Positions 43,953-51,543 of a stretch of 64,000 bases of DNA are shown piece after piece; positions within the stretch are counted from its first letter, which is position 1; each line of letters opens with the position of its first letter. This DNA is from an uncultured Bacteroidales bacterium (lineage in GTDB: Bacteria; Bacteroidota; Bacteroidia; Bacteroidales; Paludibacteraceae). A program made the position numbers and the translations under genes. The DNA is taken from NCBI GenBank assembly GCA_902800525.1, contig CADCEV010000011.1:1-64000 (forward strand), written 5' to 3'. The notes beneath the pieces are model-generated. The model saw only the letters and a program-made list of their open reading frames with translations, ran no database searches and had not been told where the DNA came from.

Positions 43953-44342
43953 TTAATCTTCGTCGCGATCATAGCACGTACTTTCGTCATCCGGCGTTTG
44001 CTCCAGCGTGCACGTACCGGTAACCGAAGCTCTTGCGCCGTAACCTGAAGCACTTACATTGTGTGAGTACAACCACATAGCTTTTTCATACTGGGCCAAC
44101 AATTCCGTCAACCATTCGTAGTCCACGCCACTCTCGTGAACATCAGCTTCTCCGGTTGATTTCTCGGTGTACTCCCATGTGAATTTCCAGCACTTGTACT
44201 CCGTGTTGTCATAGTGCTTGCCATCCAATGTGCTGTTCGTTTCATCCAATTGCGGTTCATCACCTACCGATACGCGAGGCATACAACCGATGAAACAACT
44301 GAGTACCAAAGCCATTACGGCTGAATAGATTAATTTTTTCAT
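43953..44342 (-). CDS. Small lipoprotein with one Cys-Trp repeat
   Basis: A 129-residue protein with lipobox FIGC (Cys20). The mature part has one copy of the pattern seen four times in the lipoprotein at 45739: YKCW (Cys51-Trp52), later VDYEW, and a closing DDESTC (Cys123). The two Cys could form a disulfide. No known family comes to mind. Last gene of the run. Confidence 0.78.
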   Translation of the reverse strand: MKKLIYSAVMALVLSCFIGCMPRVSVGDEPQLDETNSTLDGKHYDNTEYKCWKFTWEYTEKSTGEADVHESGVDYEWLTELLAQYEKAMWLYSHNVSASGYGARASVTGTCTLEQTPDDESTCYDRDED

Positions 44343-44409
44343 TTTTTTGTAAATTTTGAGGTTAATAAAGATTGTTAATTATATTGTATTTACTTCTTGA
44401 GAATATGGT

Positions 44410-45726
44410 TTAGCCCTTGATGAAGAATGTCCAGCAGTGTGATTCTTCTTGACGTGCTACATGCGGGAATTGCAAAGCTAATTCAAGGATGGAGTTGAAG
44501 TCGTACAGGTTCGTAGCTGCTATATAGACTTCGCTCTTAGCCATCGCATAAGCTGCGGTTATTTCGCCGCCGTTACGAATTTGCTCAAGTTGGTTATCGA
44601 GTTCAATGAGACGCTTCATCATAGCAGACAACTGTGCGTCATAAGCCTTCACTTCGGCAAGCCATTTCTCTGCCTGTTTTCTATTATAGGCATCGATAAG
44701 TGCGTTCTCTGATTTGCGGCCTTCAATCCACCATCCCGGATAGCAAATGGTTTGTCCTTCTTTGGCATTCTTGCAGCACTCCCAATTCTCTAAGCGCTCT
44801 GCGAGCGGATCTTCGATCTGGATAGCACGTTTGCACTCCGCAGACGTATGCCAACCGTCAATGATTTGCGCAAAGAGGTCTTCCAATTTATTGGTAGGCA
44901 GGCCCACGCTGTGCGCAGCAAAACTTGCATCGTTTAACATACCATTCGAATGCGCCTGGAACTGCACATGCTTCATCATATCCATGTTGTTGTTCTTGAA
45001 CTCAAAGGCTTCGTTAGCCAGTTCTGAGAGTTGTTCGCCCAACGCTCCGTATTCGTTTTCGTGCGGGTCTCCGGCATTGACATTCTCATTGCCAAACTGC
45101 GCATTGGCCGCATAAAGACGGTTATAGAGGCTCGGATGATTCGATTTGAGATAGGCTTCCGTTCCTTTGGGATTGGACTGCGCCATGTTGATAATCTTGA
45201 TATACTCCTGTTTGGAGATCCCCCATTTCGCGGCGAACTTTCCGGCCATAACATCCATCATCTGTTCGTCAGACATTTTCTCGTTGATCTCACCGGACAT
45301 ATAAAGTTGCATCATCTCTTGCTGCGAAGGCATGAGTCCGGCGTTCACATTGGCGTTATACTGCGCCATGGCTTTTTGGTTAGACTTCTGCTGTTTCTTT
45401 CCGAGTTCAAGGGTTTTGCTATTCAACTCCTGCTGTTTTTCCAGTAGTGTACCGCGGAAATTGAGAGCACCGAGATAGTAAGCGGAGGCTCCTCTGCGCG
45501 CATAAGCTGTTTTAGCTTCGGGCGTGATGAGGTCATTGACCGTAGGCATCGCCGGACGCTTGTTGATAAGGTCGGCGAACGAGTTGATCTTCGTTGCAGG
45601 AATGCTTTCTTCCAGTTCATAGCCACCACCGGTGATGAGGGCTTCTATTTGATGGTCGAATTCTTGCGCCATCATTGGCAAGGCAAGCACTATGCTTGCC
45701 AAGGCCGTAAACAATACTTTCTTCAT
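44410..45726 (-). CDS. Exported protein of unknown function
   Basis: A 438-residue protein with a signal peptide (1-20, ending PMMAQ). The middle is helical with a coiled-coil stretch (LEKQQELNSKTLELGKKQQKSNQK, near 95-118) and a Met/Gln-rich segment. Four Cys cluster at about 308-335 (AECKRAIQ; WECCKNAKEGQTIC). It ends with HCWTFFIKG, so its C-terminus carries the Cys-Trp pair seen in both neighbouring lipoproteins. I do not recognise a family. It lies between the two Cys-Trp lipoproteins, with 67- and 12-base gaps. Confidence 0.78.
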   Translation of the reverse strand: MKKVLFTALASIVLALPMMAQEFDHQIEALITGGGYELEESIPATKINSFADLINKRPAMPTVNDLITPEAKTAYARRGASAYYLGALNFRGTLLEKQQELNSKTLELGKKQQKSNQKAMAQYNANVNAGLMPSQQEMMQLYMSGEINEKMSDEQMMDVMAGKFAAKWGISKQEYIKIINMAQSNPKGTEAYLKSNHPSLYNRLYAANAQFGNENVNAGDPHENEYGALGEQLSELANEAFEFKNNNMDMMKHVQFQAHSNGMLNDASFAAHSVGLPTNKLEDLFAQIIDGWHTSAECKRAIQIEDPLAERLENWECCKNAKEGQTICYPGWWIEGRKSENALIDAYNRKQAEKWLAEVKAYDAQLSAMMKRLIELDNQLEQIRNGGEITAAYAMAKSEVYIAATNLYDFNSILELALQFPHVARQEESHCWTFFIKG

Positions 45727-45738
45727 AGTTTTACGCTT

Positions 45739-46698
45739 TTATTCGTGACAAGAATCCGGATCAGTAGCGGCGGCTAGTTCGTAGGAAGCTGTACCCATAC
45801 CGGTACTGACGATAGCATCTACTTGTGCTTCTGCTTCTGCTTCTGTGCCCCAATAATAGGAAACTTGAGTGACACCCATAACTGTTGCTGTAATCTTCCA
45901 GCAAGCTTCCTGACGTTCTTGACTGTCTTCGAGTTGATCACAAGCATCCTCATTGTCAGCCTCTGTTACATGACGATAGGTATAATCGATATTGATCAAA
46001 TCGTACATCATCACGATAACTTTTTCCGTTTCCCAACGATAGGTAACTACGGTCATACCATAAGCCTCTTGCGTGATTTCCCAGCATTTGTAGTGTATGC
46101 TGTCATATTTACTATAGTCTTTCGGCTCTTCGGGGTCTTGCGGATCCTCAGGGTCTTCTTCCGGGTTGAGTTTTTCACAAGCGTCTTGGTCTGCGGCATC
46201 AGCATGTTTGTAAGTATGTGTAAGACCTTTGCTCTCATAGTAATCGTGACGCTCTTTCATATTCGCTTCCGGCATCCAGCCGAAGTTTGTTTCAGATTGC
46301 GAACCATTGTGACTAATTGTCTCTTCCCAGCATACAGCTCCTTCCCAAACTTGAGCATGACAAGCATCCTCATCACTTGCGTCTGCTTCAAACCATTTCA
46401 CTTTCTTGGTTTGATAACCAAAAACTTGGTAATCCATTGTGAGGATTAATTTAGCAGCTGCAGCTACTGATGCTTCCGAGCCCCATTCATACTGACGACC
46501 GATAGTTGTTCCATCACACCAAATGTCAATTGCCCAACATTTGCTGTCTTTGTCGTCAAATGCGGTTACATCAATCTGTGATGCAGAAGTGTACCAACTG
46601 CCATCTTTGTCTGGATTGTTGTTCCCTTTTTTGTTACAAGCCGTGAAAGTTGCCACGCTTGCGAGGCACACGAGTGCTAGATAAAAATACTTTTTCAT
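45739..46698 (-). CDS. Lipoprotein with four Cys-Trp repeats
   Basis: A 319-residue protein with lipobox FTAC (Cys21), then four repeats that each begin with CW and end with a Cys in an acidic D-x-C context: Cys54-Cys113, Cys123-Cys174, Cys205-Cys253 and Cys266-Cys317. Shared pattern: CWxI, then about 15 residues to a YxW, a helix, and D(E/P)D(A/S)C. Repeats 2 and 3 are separated by an acidic Pro/Glu/Asp linker (178-194). One disulfide per repeat is likely after export. No family known to me. Confidence 0.8.
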   Translation of the reverse strand: MKKYFYLALVCLASVATFTACNKKGNNNPDKDGSWYTSASQIDVTAFDDKDSKCWAIDIWCDGTTIGRQYEWGSEASVAAAAKLILTMDYQVFGYQTKKVKWFEADASDEDACHAQVWEGAVCWEETISHNGSQSETNFGWMPEANMKERHDYYESKGLTHTYKHADAADQDACEKLNPEEDPEDPQDPEEPKDYSKYDSIHYKCWEITQEAYGMTVVTYRWETEKVIVMMYDLINIDYTYRHVTEADNEDACDQLEDSQERQEACWKITATVMGVTQVSYYWGTEAEAEAQVDAIVSTGMGTASYELAAATDPDSCHE

Positions 46699-46709
46699 AA
46701 TACTAAAAT

Positions 46710-48017
46710 TTATTTTTTAACAAATTCTACACGTCTGTTTTTTGCACGACCTTCGTCGGTAGAGTTATCGGCGAGCGGTGCGGACTGCCCCATTCCCTTA
46801 GCGGACAGGCGGTTGGCTTCGATGCCCATCTCCACTAATTTATTAACGATCGCCTGCGCGCGTTGTTCGCTCAGTTTCTGGTTACCAGCCACGGTACCTG
46901 TGTTGTCCGTGTGACCTTGCACTTCAAACTTAAGGTCACCGTTGTCTCTCATCAGTTGGGCGATGCGGTTGATCTCGGTCATCGATTCGGGTTTGATATT
47001 TGCCTTGCCGATATCGAAGGTAATGGCATAGGTAATAATCTTGCCGTCAGTTATAAGGCGGTTATACAGAGGTACTGCACCTTTGCACAGACGCACGTTG
47101 GTCATCAAATTACGATGGTCTGCCCAGTAGGAACGCTGCAGCGTGAAGTACTGCGGGCGAGCGCAATTGGGGATATTGACTATACGGCTGCCGTTGAGGT
47201 ATACCTTGAGTGCACGCTTGTTGAAGGACAATGCCACATGGTTCCATTCCTCCTCATTAGCCGGCGCAGCCGCACGGTTCTCGCGTTGTTCACCGCTTGC
47301 GGTGACCCACGATGTATAAGCCCAGCCGGAAGCTGTACCGTTGAGATTGATGGTAGCAACGTCCTCGCCCTCAATATTCTTGAGGTGGATGATATAATCG
47401 CAATAAATGGATTTCTCGTCACTACCGCCGAGGAAGTCAAACTCGAGCGTGAAGGCTTCGGTGAGATAGTTCTTCGGGTTTTTCATGAGCGGCATGATTT
47501 CCGTGGAGATGTCGGTGAGGTTGATGACCGTCTTTCCGTTAACGGAAGCGATCTCAGCATTACCTTCCAGCAGATCCCATTTGGACGGAAATTCTCCCAT
47601 TTGTTCGCCGACCAAATCGTCCTCGAACATGATTTCATCGCCGGGCACGAAGTCGGACTTCGCGTATACGCTCTCTAAAGATTTTTTAGGCGCTGGGGCT
47701 GCATTACCTGCTTCAGGCTTCTTGGCGCCGCATTCCGTACAAAAATTACCGGTGTTACCTTTGTGTCCGCACGCAGGACATGTCCAGCCACTTTTTGGTT
47801 GTTCTTGCGGTTGTTGTTCTACTTGTTCCTGTTGCTCTTGCTGCTGGGACTCGGGGTTGAAGGCTTTGTTGATGCCTTCCTCCACTTTCTTGTTCACTTG
47901 TTGCTCAACGGCATCTTCAGCACTCTTCTTCGCTGAATCAATCAAACGGTTTAAAAACTGTGCATTCATGGGGGTTGTTAACCACAAACCACACATTAGA
48001 ATAAGTAACTTCTTCAT
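46710..48017 (-). CDS. OmpA-family exported protein with an N-terminal zinc ribbon
   Basis: A 435-residue protein: signal peptide (1-19), Gln/Glu-rich linker, zinc ribbon (Cys80, 83, 93, 96), a LamG/concanavalin-like domain (about 130-310) and a C-terminal OmpA peptidoglycan-binding domain (TFDIGKANIKPESMTEI; GHTDNTGTVAGNQKLSEQRAQAI; KNRRVEFV). The start at 48017 (MKKLLILM) gives a clean signal peptide, whereas an upstream Met adds ten residues. First gene of the secreted run; the zinc ribbon after a signal peptide is unusual. Confidence 0.9.
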   Translation of the reverse strand: MKKLLILMCGLWLTTPMNAQFLNRLIDSAKKSAEDAVEQQVNKKVEEGINKAFNPESQQQEQQEQVEQQPQEQPKSGWTCPACGHKGNTGNFCTECGAKKPEAGNAAPAPKKSLESVYAKSDFVPGDEIMFEDDLVGEQMGEFPSKWDLLEGNAEIASVNGKTVINLTDISTEIMPLMKNPKNYLTEAFTLEFDFLGGSDEKSIYCDYIIHLKNIEGEDVATINLNGTASGWAYTSWVTASGEQRENRAAAPANEEEWNHVALSFNKRALKVYLNGSRIVNIPNCARPQYFTLQRSYWADHRNLMTNVRLCKGAVPLYNRLITDGKIITYAITFDIGKANIKPESMTEINRIAQLMRDNGDLKFEVQGHTDNTGTVAGNQKLSEQRAQAIVNKLVEMGIEANRLSAKGMGQSAPLADNSTDEGRAKNRRVEFVKK

Positions 48018-48506
48018 TCTAATATACCCTATAAGTATCGGGCGCACTTTTAAAAATTATTGTTGGTTTGTTATTATATGTCGCAATAGATGCTATAGGA
48101 CGTAATAGGACACGAAAAAGCGTGCGCTTTACGTTCGCTTCATTTGATACTTTGAGGTCCTAGACTTACCTTTATTCTTCAAATAAATGCACGGAAAACT
48201 CACGCTGATACGTGAGCGTGCATAAACCGTACTTGAAGAATAAATGATCTTTGTAAACTTGTCTAGGGTTTCAAAGTATCAAGTTTGGCTTATTACGCTA
48301 TTATTTATGTATGTTGTTTGTCTGTTGTTTTATGCCATAGGCGGTTGTTGTTATTTTATATGTTATTTTCTCCTGTTTAGCGTCTTGGAGAGAGGACGGT
48401 ATTTATCCAACTTTGCCTGTCTGCAACTCCGTTTGAAGGAAGGAGAAGACATATCGGGGACTTTGGTAATAAAGGTCGAACGCTTTGTTAGTGCCGTGAT
48501 ATTGAA
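48018..48506. other. Gene-free interval with a large inverted repeat
   Basis: Between the OmpA-family gene and the DUF3791 gene. The only notable object is the nested inverted repeat at 48143-48284. A 114-residue plus-strand frame (48244-48588) overlaps the DUF3791 gene and looks fortuitous. Confidence 0.6.
48143..48284. mobile_element. MITE-like nested inverted repeat
   Basis: Outer arms of about 23 bases (TTGATACTTTGA... and ...TCAAAGTATCAA) match at about 19 positions, then TTATTCTTCAA/TTGAAGAATAA and an inner hairpin ATGCACG-CTCACG/CGTGAG-CGTGCAT. It has no coding content. The size and terminal inverted repeats suggest a MITE; no clear target-site duplication is seen. A structured RNA or an integration-site-like palindrome are alternatives. 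Confidence 0.55.
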
Positions 48507-48731
48507 TCATACAAGTGCTCCTCCGTTTTTATGGCAATACTCCGCCATATCGTTGACCATAGATGAAAAGGATTGCGTATGCACGTAGTCATAGTGGCTG
48601 TCCACAAACGCGATACCTTGGTAGCGGCTCAAGTAGTTAAATGCCTGCTTGAGTGACAGCCCGAAACGCTTACCGAACTCGCTTACGAAAATCAGCGTCC
48701 ATTCCAATTTGTCATACTTGTTATATACCAT
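48507..48731 (-). CDS. DUF3791 family small protein
   Basis: A 74-residue protein. SLKQAFNYLSRYQGIAFVDSHYDYVHTQSFSSMVNDMAEYCHKNGG fits DUF3791 (helical, with the HYDxxHT segment). As I recall, members often lie next to DUF3990 ADP-ribosyltransferase-like genes in toxin-antitoxin-like pairs; none is seen here. I use the ATG at 48731 (MVYNKYDK) since the -7 element is at 48762-48769. Confidence 0.75.
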   Translation of the reverse strand: MVYNKYDKLEWTLIFVSEFGKRFGLSLKQAFNYLSRYQGIAFVDSHYDYVHTQSFSSMVNDMAEYCHKNGGALV

Positions 48732-48761
48732 ATTTTGTATATCTTTGCAACTTTTCGGCTG

Positions 48762-48793
48762 CAAAGTTACAACTTTTTTCTGATATATGCAAA
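48762..48793 (-). promoter_or_regulatory. DUF3791 gene promoter (shared cassette)
   Basis: Minus strand: TAACTTTG (48762-48769) and TTTGCATATATCAG (to 48793). Nearly identical over about 55 bases to the cassettes at 35594 and 49985. Confidence 0.85.
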
Positions 48794-48907
48794 TAAATCT
48801 CGCTTTTTTCCGACATCAACACAAAAATCTGCACTTTTGGATGCAGATTCTAAGGATTTTTTTTCTCGGAGTGCACGGAAGAACCGTCTCTAAAGAAGAT
48901 GAGTTAT

Positions 48908-49243
48908 TTATTTTGCCATCAATTGGCGTTGGACGCTGCCGATGGTGGCACAATGGATAATCGGCATGTCACCTGCTGTGTGTTGACGAGGAAGGAAACG
49001 ACCTTTTGTGACAGCAGAAAGCATTTTCTCTACAAACGGTTCCAAATTGATTATATCCACATGTATATCGCTGTGAATGAGGTTGTAAAGTTCGTCTGCA
49101 GCAGAACGGGATATTTGCGCCACACCTGCCATGTCTAACAAATACTCGTTGGTTGGCACTAACGAAGCAGCTAACCGCTCCATCATCTGGCGCGTGTGTA
49201 ACTCTGCGCCATATTGCTCTTGTATGTTAATAATCTGTTTCAT
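48908..49243 (-). CDS. STAS-like (DUF4325-type) protein
   Basis: A 111-residue protein. VPTNEYLLDMAGVAQISRSAADELYNLI resembles the core of STAS-like DUF4325 proteins (beta strand, then a helix carrying a Ser-Ala segment in place of the anti-sigma-antagonist phosphosite). It begins two bases after the ATPase stop, so the pair is co-translated. By analogy with SpoIIAA/SpoIIAB-type switches it may be bound or controlled by the ATPase; inferred only. Confidence 0.7.
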   Translation of the reverse strand: MKQIINIQEQYGAELHTRQMMERLAASLVPTNEYLLDMAGVAQISRSAADELYNLIHSDIHVDIINLEPFVEKMLSAVTKGRFLPRQHTAGDMPIIHCATIGSVQRQLMAK

Positions 49244-49245
49244 AC

Positions 49246-49965
49246 TCAACTCATGTAATCATATAGGTTAAAACCATCAGGCACTTCAGCCGGAATACGT
49301 ACCATGATCATTGTACCCTTGAAATCAATTTCTGGTGGCAAGGCAAGAATCTTGCGGTTGTTTGCCATTTGCAGCAACAAAGCACTTCCAGATAATACAG
49401 CAAACTCGCCTTTTAGTCCATCCACCACCATTTTCATATTTGAAGAAATACCATAACCTCTATTCTCTGTGTCCGGCAGATTTTTGACGGAATAGCCGTT
49501 TTGTGCCAAATTAAGTGCATCAGCATCGCTATCTCCTAATTTGTCAAGGTGTTTTTGTGCCGCCACATAACTACCGTAAATAGTAATTCCGAAATCAGCA
49601 ATAAGTATTTCTATCGTCTTGGCGGCTTTGTTATACATAAGGTACGCATATCCCTTGTCTGCCTGTGCATGTTGCTGAATATTGCAGATCAATTCGTCCA
49701 GCAAATAAGTCAGCGGCATATTAAGCGTCTTTAATCGCTCGGGCACATAAGGTTGGAGATGTTCTTTCAACTGCGCAATAACATGTGCCGTGGAATCATC
49801 ATCCAAATCGAAGGGAAGCACTCCATGTGATGTTTTCCCGCGAAAAATAGAAATCATCGCATCTAAATATGGATATGCAGACCCCGTTAGATCGCTCTTG
49901 GTGATGCAATCAAAAAATGCCGACAAAGTGCATTCCAATGAAAATATGTCTGTGTCATTTTGCAT
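49246..49965 (-). CDS. GHKL (histidine-kinase-like) ATPase domain protein
   Basis: A 239-residue protein with the GHKL ATP-binding motifs: N-box DELICNIQQHA, G1 ADFGITI and G2 NRGYGISS. It lacks an H-box and sensor domain, so it is not a classical kinase and resembles anti-sigma-type ATPases. Paired with the STAS-like gene, suggesting partner switching. I use the ATG at 49965; an upstream frame reaches the promoter. Confidence 0.82.
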   Translation of the reverse strand: MQNDTDIFSLECTLSAFFDCITKSDLTGSAYPYLDAMISIFRGKTSHGVLPFDLDDDSTAHVIAQLKEHLQPYVPERLKTLNMPLTYLLDELICNIQQHAQADKGYAYLMYNKAAKTIEILIADFGITIYGSYVAAQKHLDKLGDSDADALNLAQNGYSVKNLPDTENRGYGISSNMKMVVDGLKGEFAVLSGSALLLQMANNRKILALPPEIDFKGTMIMVRIPAEVPDGFNLYDYMS

Positions 49966-49984
49966 GTCTTTGCAAATTTGGCTG

Positions 49985-50016
49985 CAAAGGTACAACTTTT
50001 TTCTGATATATGCAAA
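49985..50016 (-). promoter_or_regulatory. GHKL ATPase/STAS pair promoter (shared cassette)
   Basis: Minus strand: TACCTTTG (49985-49992) and TTTGCATATATCAG (to 50016). About 55 bases nearly identical to the cassette at 35581-35635. Confidence 0.88.
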
Positions 50017-50059
50017 TAAATCTCTCTTTTTTAGGGCAGAAACGAAAAAACGGCACTAT

Positions 50060-50101
50060 AAAAAATACCAAACAGAGTTCCGTTGATGAAACTCTGTTTG
50101 G
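50060..50101 (-). terminator. Terminator of the ten-gene operon
   Basis: Minus strand: CCAAACAGAGTT (read 50101 to 50090) pairs with AACTCTGTTTGG (50079 to 50068), then a T-rich run. It lies 25 bases after the tolC-like stop. Confidence 0.93.
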
Positions 50102-50125
50102 AATAGTTGCCATGTGGAGGCGGAA

Positions 50126-51517
50126 CTATTTGGATGAGCCGCCTAAGGCAATATACAGGGCGATGATGGAGAGAGAGCCGTTATAAAGGTTCTCCGCCTC
50201 GTTGAGTTGCGCGTCGAGGAGCGACTCCTGCGCGGTCAAGACCTCCAGATAACTGGCTTTACCGGCATTCATCAGTTCGTGCGTTCCTGTATAAGCCAGA
50301 TGGAGCACCTCCACCTGACGCTTATAGAGCACATCCTTCTCTTTTGCCACCTGACAATCCGCAAGTGCTTCATTCACCTGGTTTCCGGCATTGATGACCG
50401 TTTGAACGTAGCGGTTCAATTGGTCCTGCTGTTTCGCTTTGGCAATTTTGAGGTTCGCGCGTAGCTTACCTTGCGCAAAGATAGGTTGCATGAGTGAAGC
50501 CGCCGCTTTAAGCAGCATCGCCCCCGGATCGAGGATGAGCCCGCCGTTATTGGTCCACCCCAGAATACCTTGCAGCGAAAAAGAGGGATAGAAAGCCGCC
50601 TTAGCGGATGCGGTGTTATAGAACGCCTCCGCCAACTGCTGGTCTGCTACGCGTATGTCAGGTCGTTTCTCCAAAAGGAGCGCCGGTACGCCGGTTTCAA
50701 AACGATCCGGCAGTTCGAAATCCCCCCAAGACATACGGGCTATGTGTTGCGGCGTGATACGGAGCAGCTTGCAAAGGGCATTCTCTGTCGCCAAAATACT
50801 GCGTTTGGTATCAACAATCTGCGCCTTGACGTTGATGTTAGACGATTCCATCTGATTAACCGCCGTTGAATAGGCCTTGCCGTTTTCCCAGAGGGCTTTT
50901 TCGGTTTCCAGCGAGACATTCCAAAGGCTGTCGGTCATCGTCAGGATCTCCAGTTCGCGGTCTAACATCAGGAGTTTGAAATAATACTGCGAGACCGCAG
51001 AGATCAAGTTCGCACGCGTAGCTTCCCAGGCATATTTGGCTTGTTCGAGAACAGCTTGCGCCTTGCGTTTCTTAACCGTCACGGAGCCGGCAATACCGAT
51101 ATTCCAATCCAGTTGGAGGGGGATATGATAGGTATAAGCCGCGCTGCTGAACGTACCGTCGGTGCCCATGGTGGTGGAAATCGACGCCTGCGGGTTCAGG
51201 CTGAGCGAAGGTATGTATGCCAGTTTAGCGGCAGTAAGGGACGCCTGCGCCTGCTCCACCGCGAGACGTGCAGACTCGAGATCGGTGTTACGCACCAAGG
51301 CGGAGTCGATGAGATCCCGCAGCATCGGGTCTTTGAAGAACTCGCGCCAAGAGATATCCGCGATGGTGGTTGAATCAGCAGGAACAGAATCGTTCTGCCC
51401 ATAGAGGTTCTCCGGCACGTCCGTCTGCGATTTATATTTCCGATACACACCGCAAGAAGAAAGCAATGTACAAAGGGACAAAGTACAAAGTACAATATAT
51501 ATTGTAGATCGTTTCAT
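50126..51517 (-). CDS. TolC-family outer-membrane efflux lipoprotein
   Basis: A 463-residue outer-membrane factor of the NodT type with lipobox LSSC (residues 19-22) and the two alpha-helical repeats of TolC (ARLAVEQAQASLTAAKLAYIPSLSLNPQASIS; KAAFYPSFSLQGILGWTNNGG). It forms the exit duct for the RND pump upstream. I start at 51517 (MKRSTIYIV); Met at 51535 is also possible. The signal peptide core (YIVLCTLSLCTLLSS) is encoded by a heptamer repeat. Confidence 0.92.
   Translation of the reverse strand: MKRSTIYIVLCTLSLCTLLSSCGVYRKYKSQTDVPENLYGQNDSVPADSTTIADISWREFFKDPMLRDLIDSALVRNTDLESARLAVEQAQASLTAAKLAYIPSLSLNPQASISTTMGTDGTFSSAAYTYHIPLQLDWNIGIAGSVTVKKRKAQAVLEQAKYAWEATRANLISAVSQYYFKLLMLDRELEILTMTDSLWNVSLETEKALWENGKAYSTAVNQMESSNINVKAQIVDTKRSILATENALCKLLRITPQHIARMSWGDFELPDRFETGVPALLLEKRPDIRVADQQLAEAFYNTASAKAAFYPSFSLQGILGWTNNGGLILDPGAMLLKAAASLMQPIFAQGKLRANLKIAKAKQQDQLNRYVQTVINAGNQVNEALADCQVAKEKDVLYKRQVEVLHLAYTGTHELMNAGKASYLEVLTAQESLLDAQLNEAENLYNGSLSIIALYIALGGSSK
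51470..51500. repeat. Heptanucleotide repeat (AAGTACA) within the TolC signal-peptide codons
   Basis: Units AAGGGACA, AAGTACA, AAGTACA and AATATAT encode the hydrophobic core of the signal peptide. Confidence 0.7.
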
Positions 51518-51543
51518 ATTTTCACATTTATTCATTTACACAT

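Noticed and set aside
48244-48588. A 114-codon plus-strand frame with a hydrophobic stretch
   Set aside because: It starts inside the inverted repeat, overlaps the DUF3791 gene on the other strand and has no promoter match. The hydrophobic run follows from T-rich DNA.
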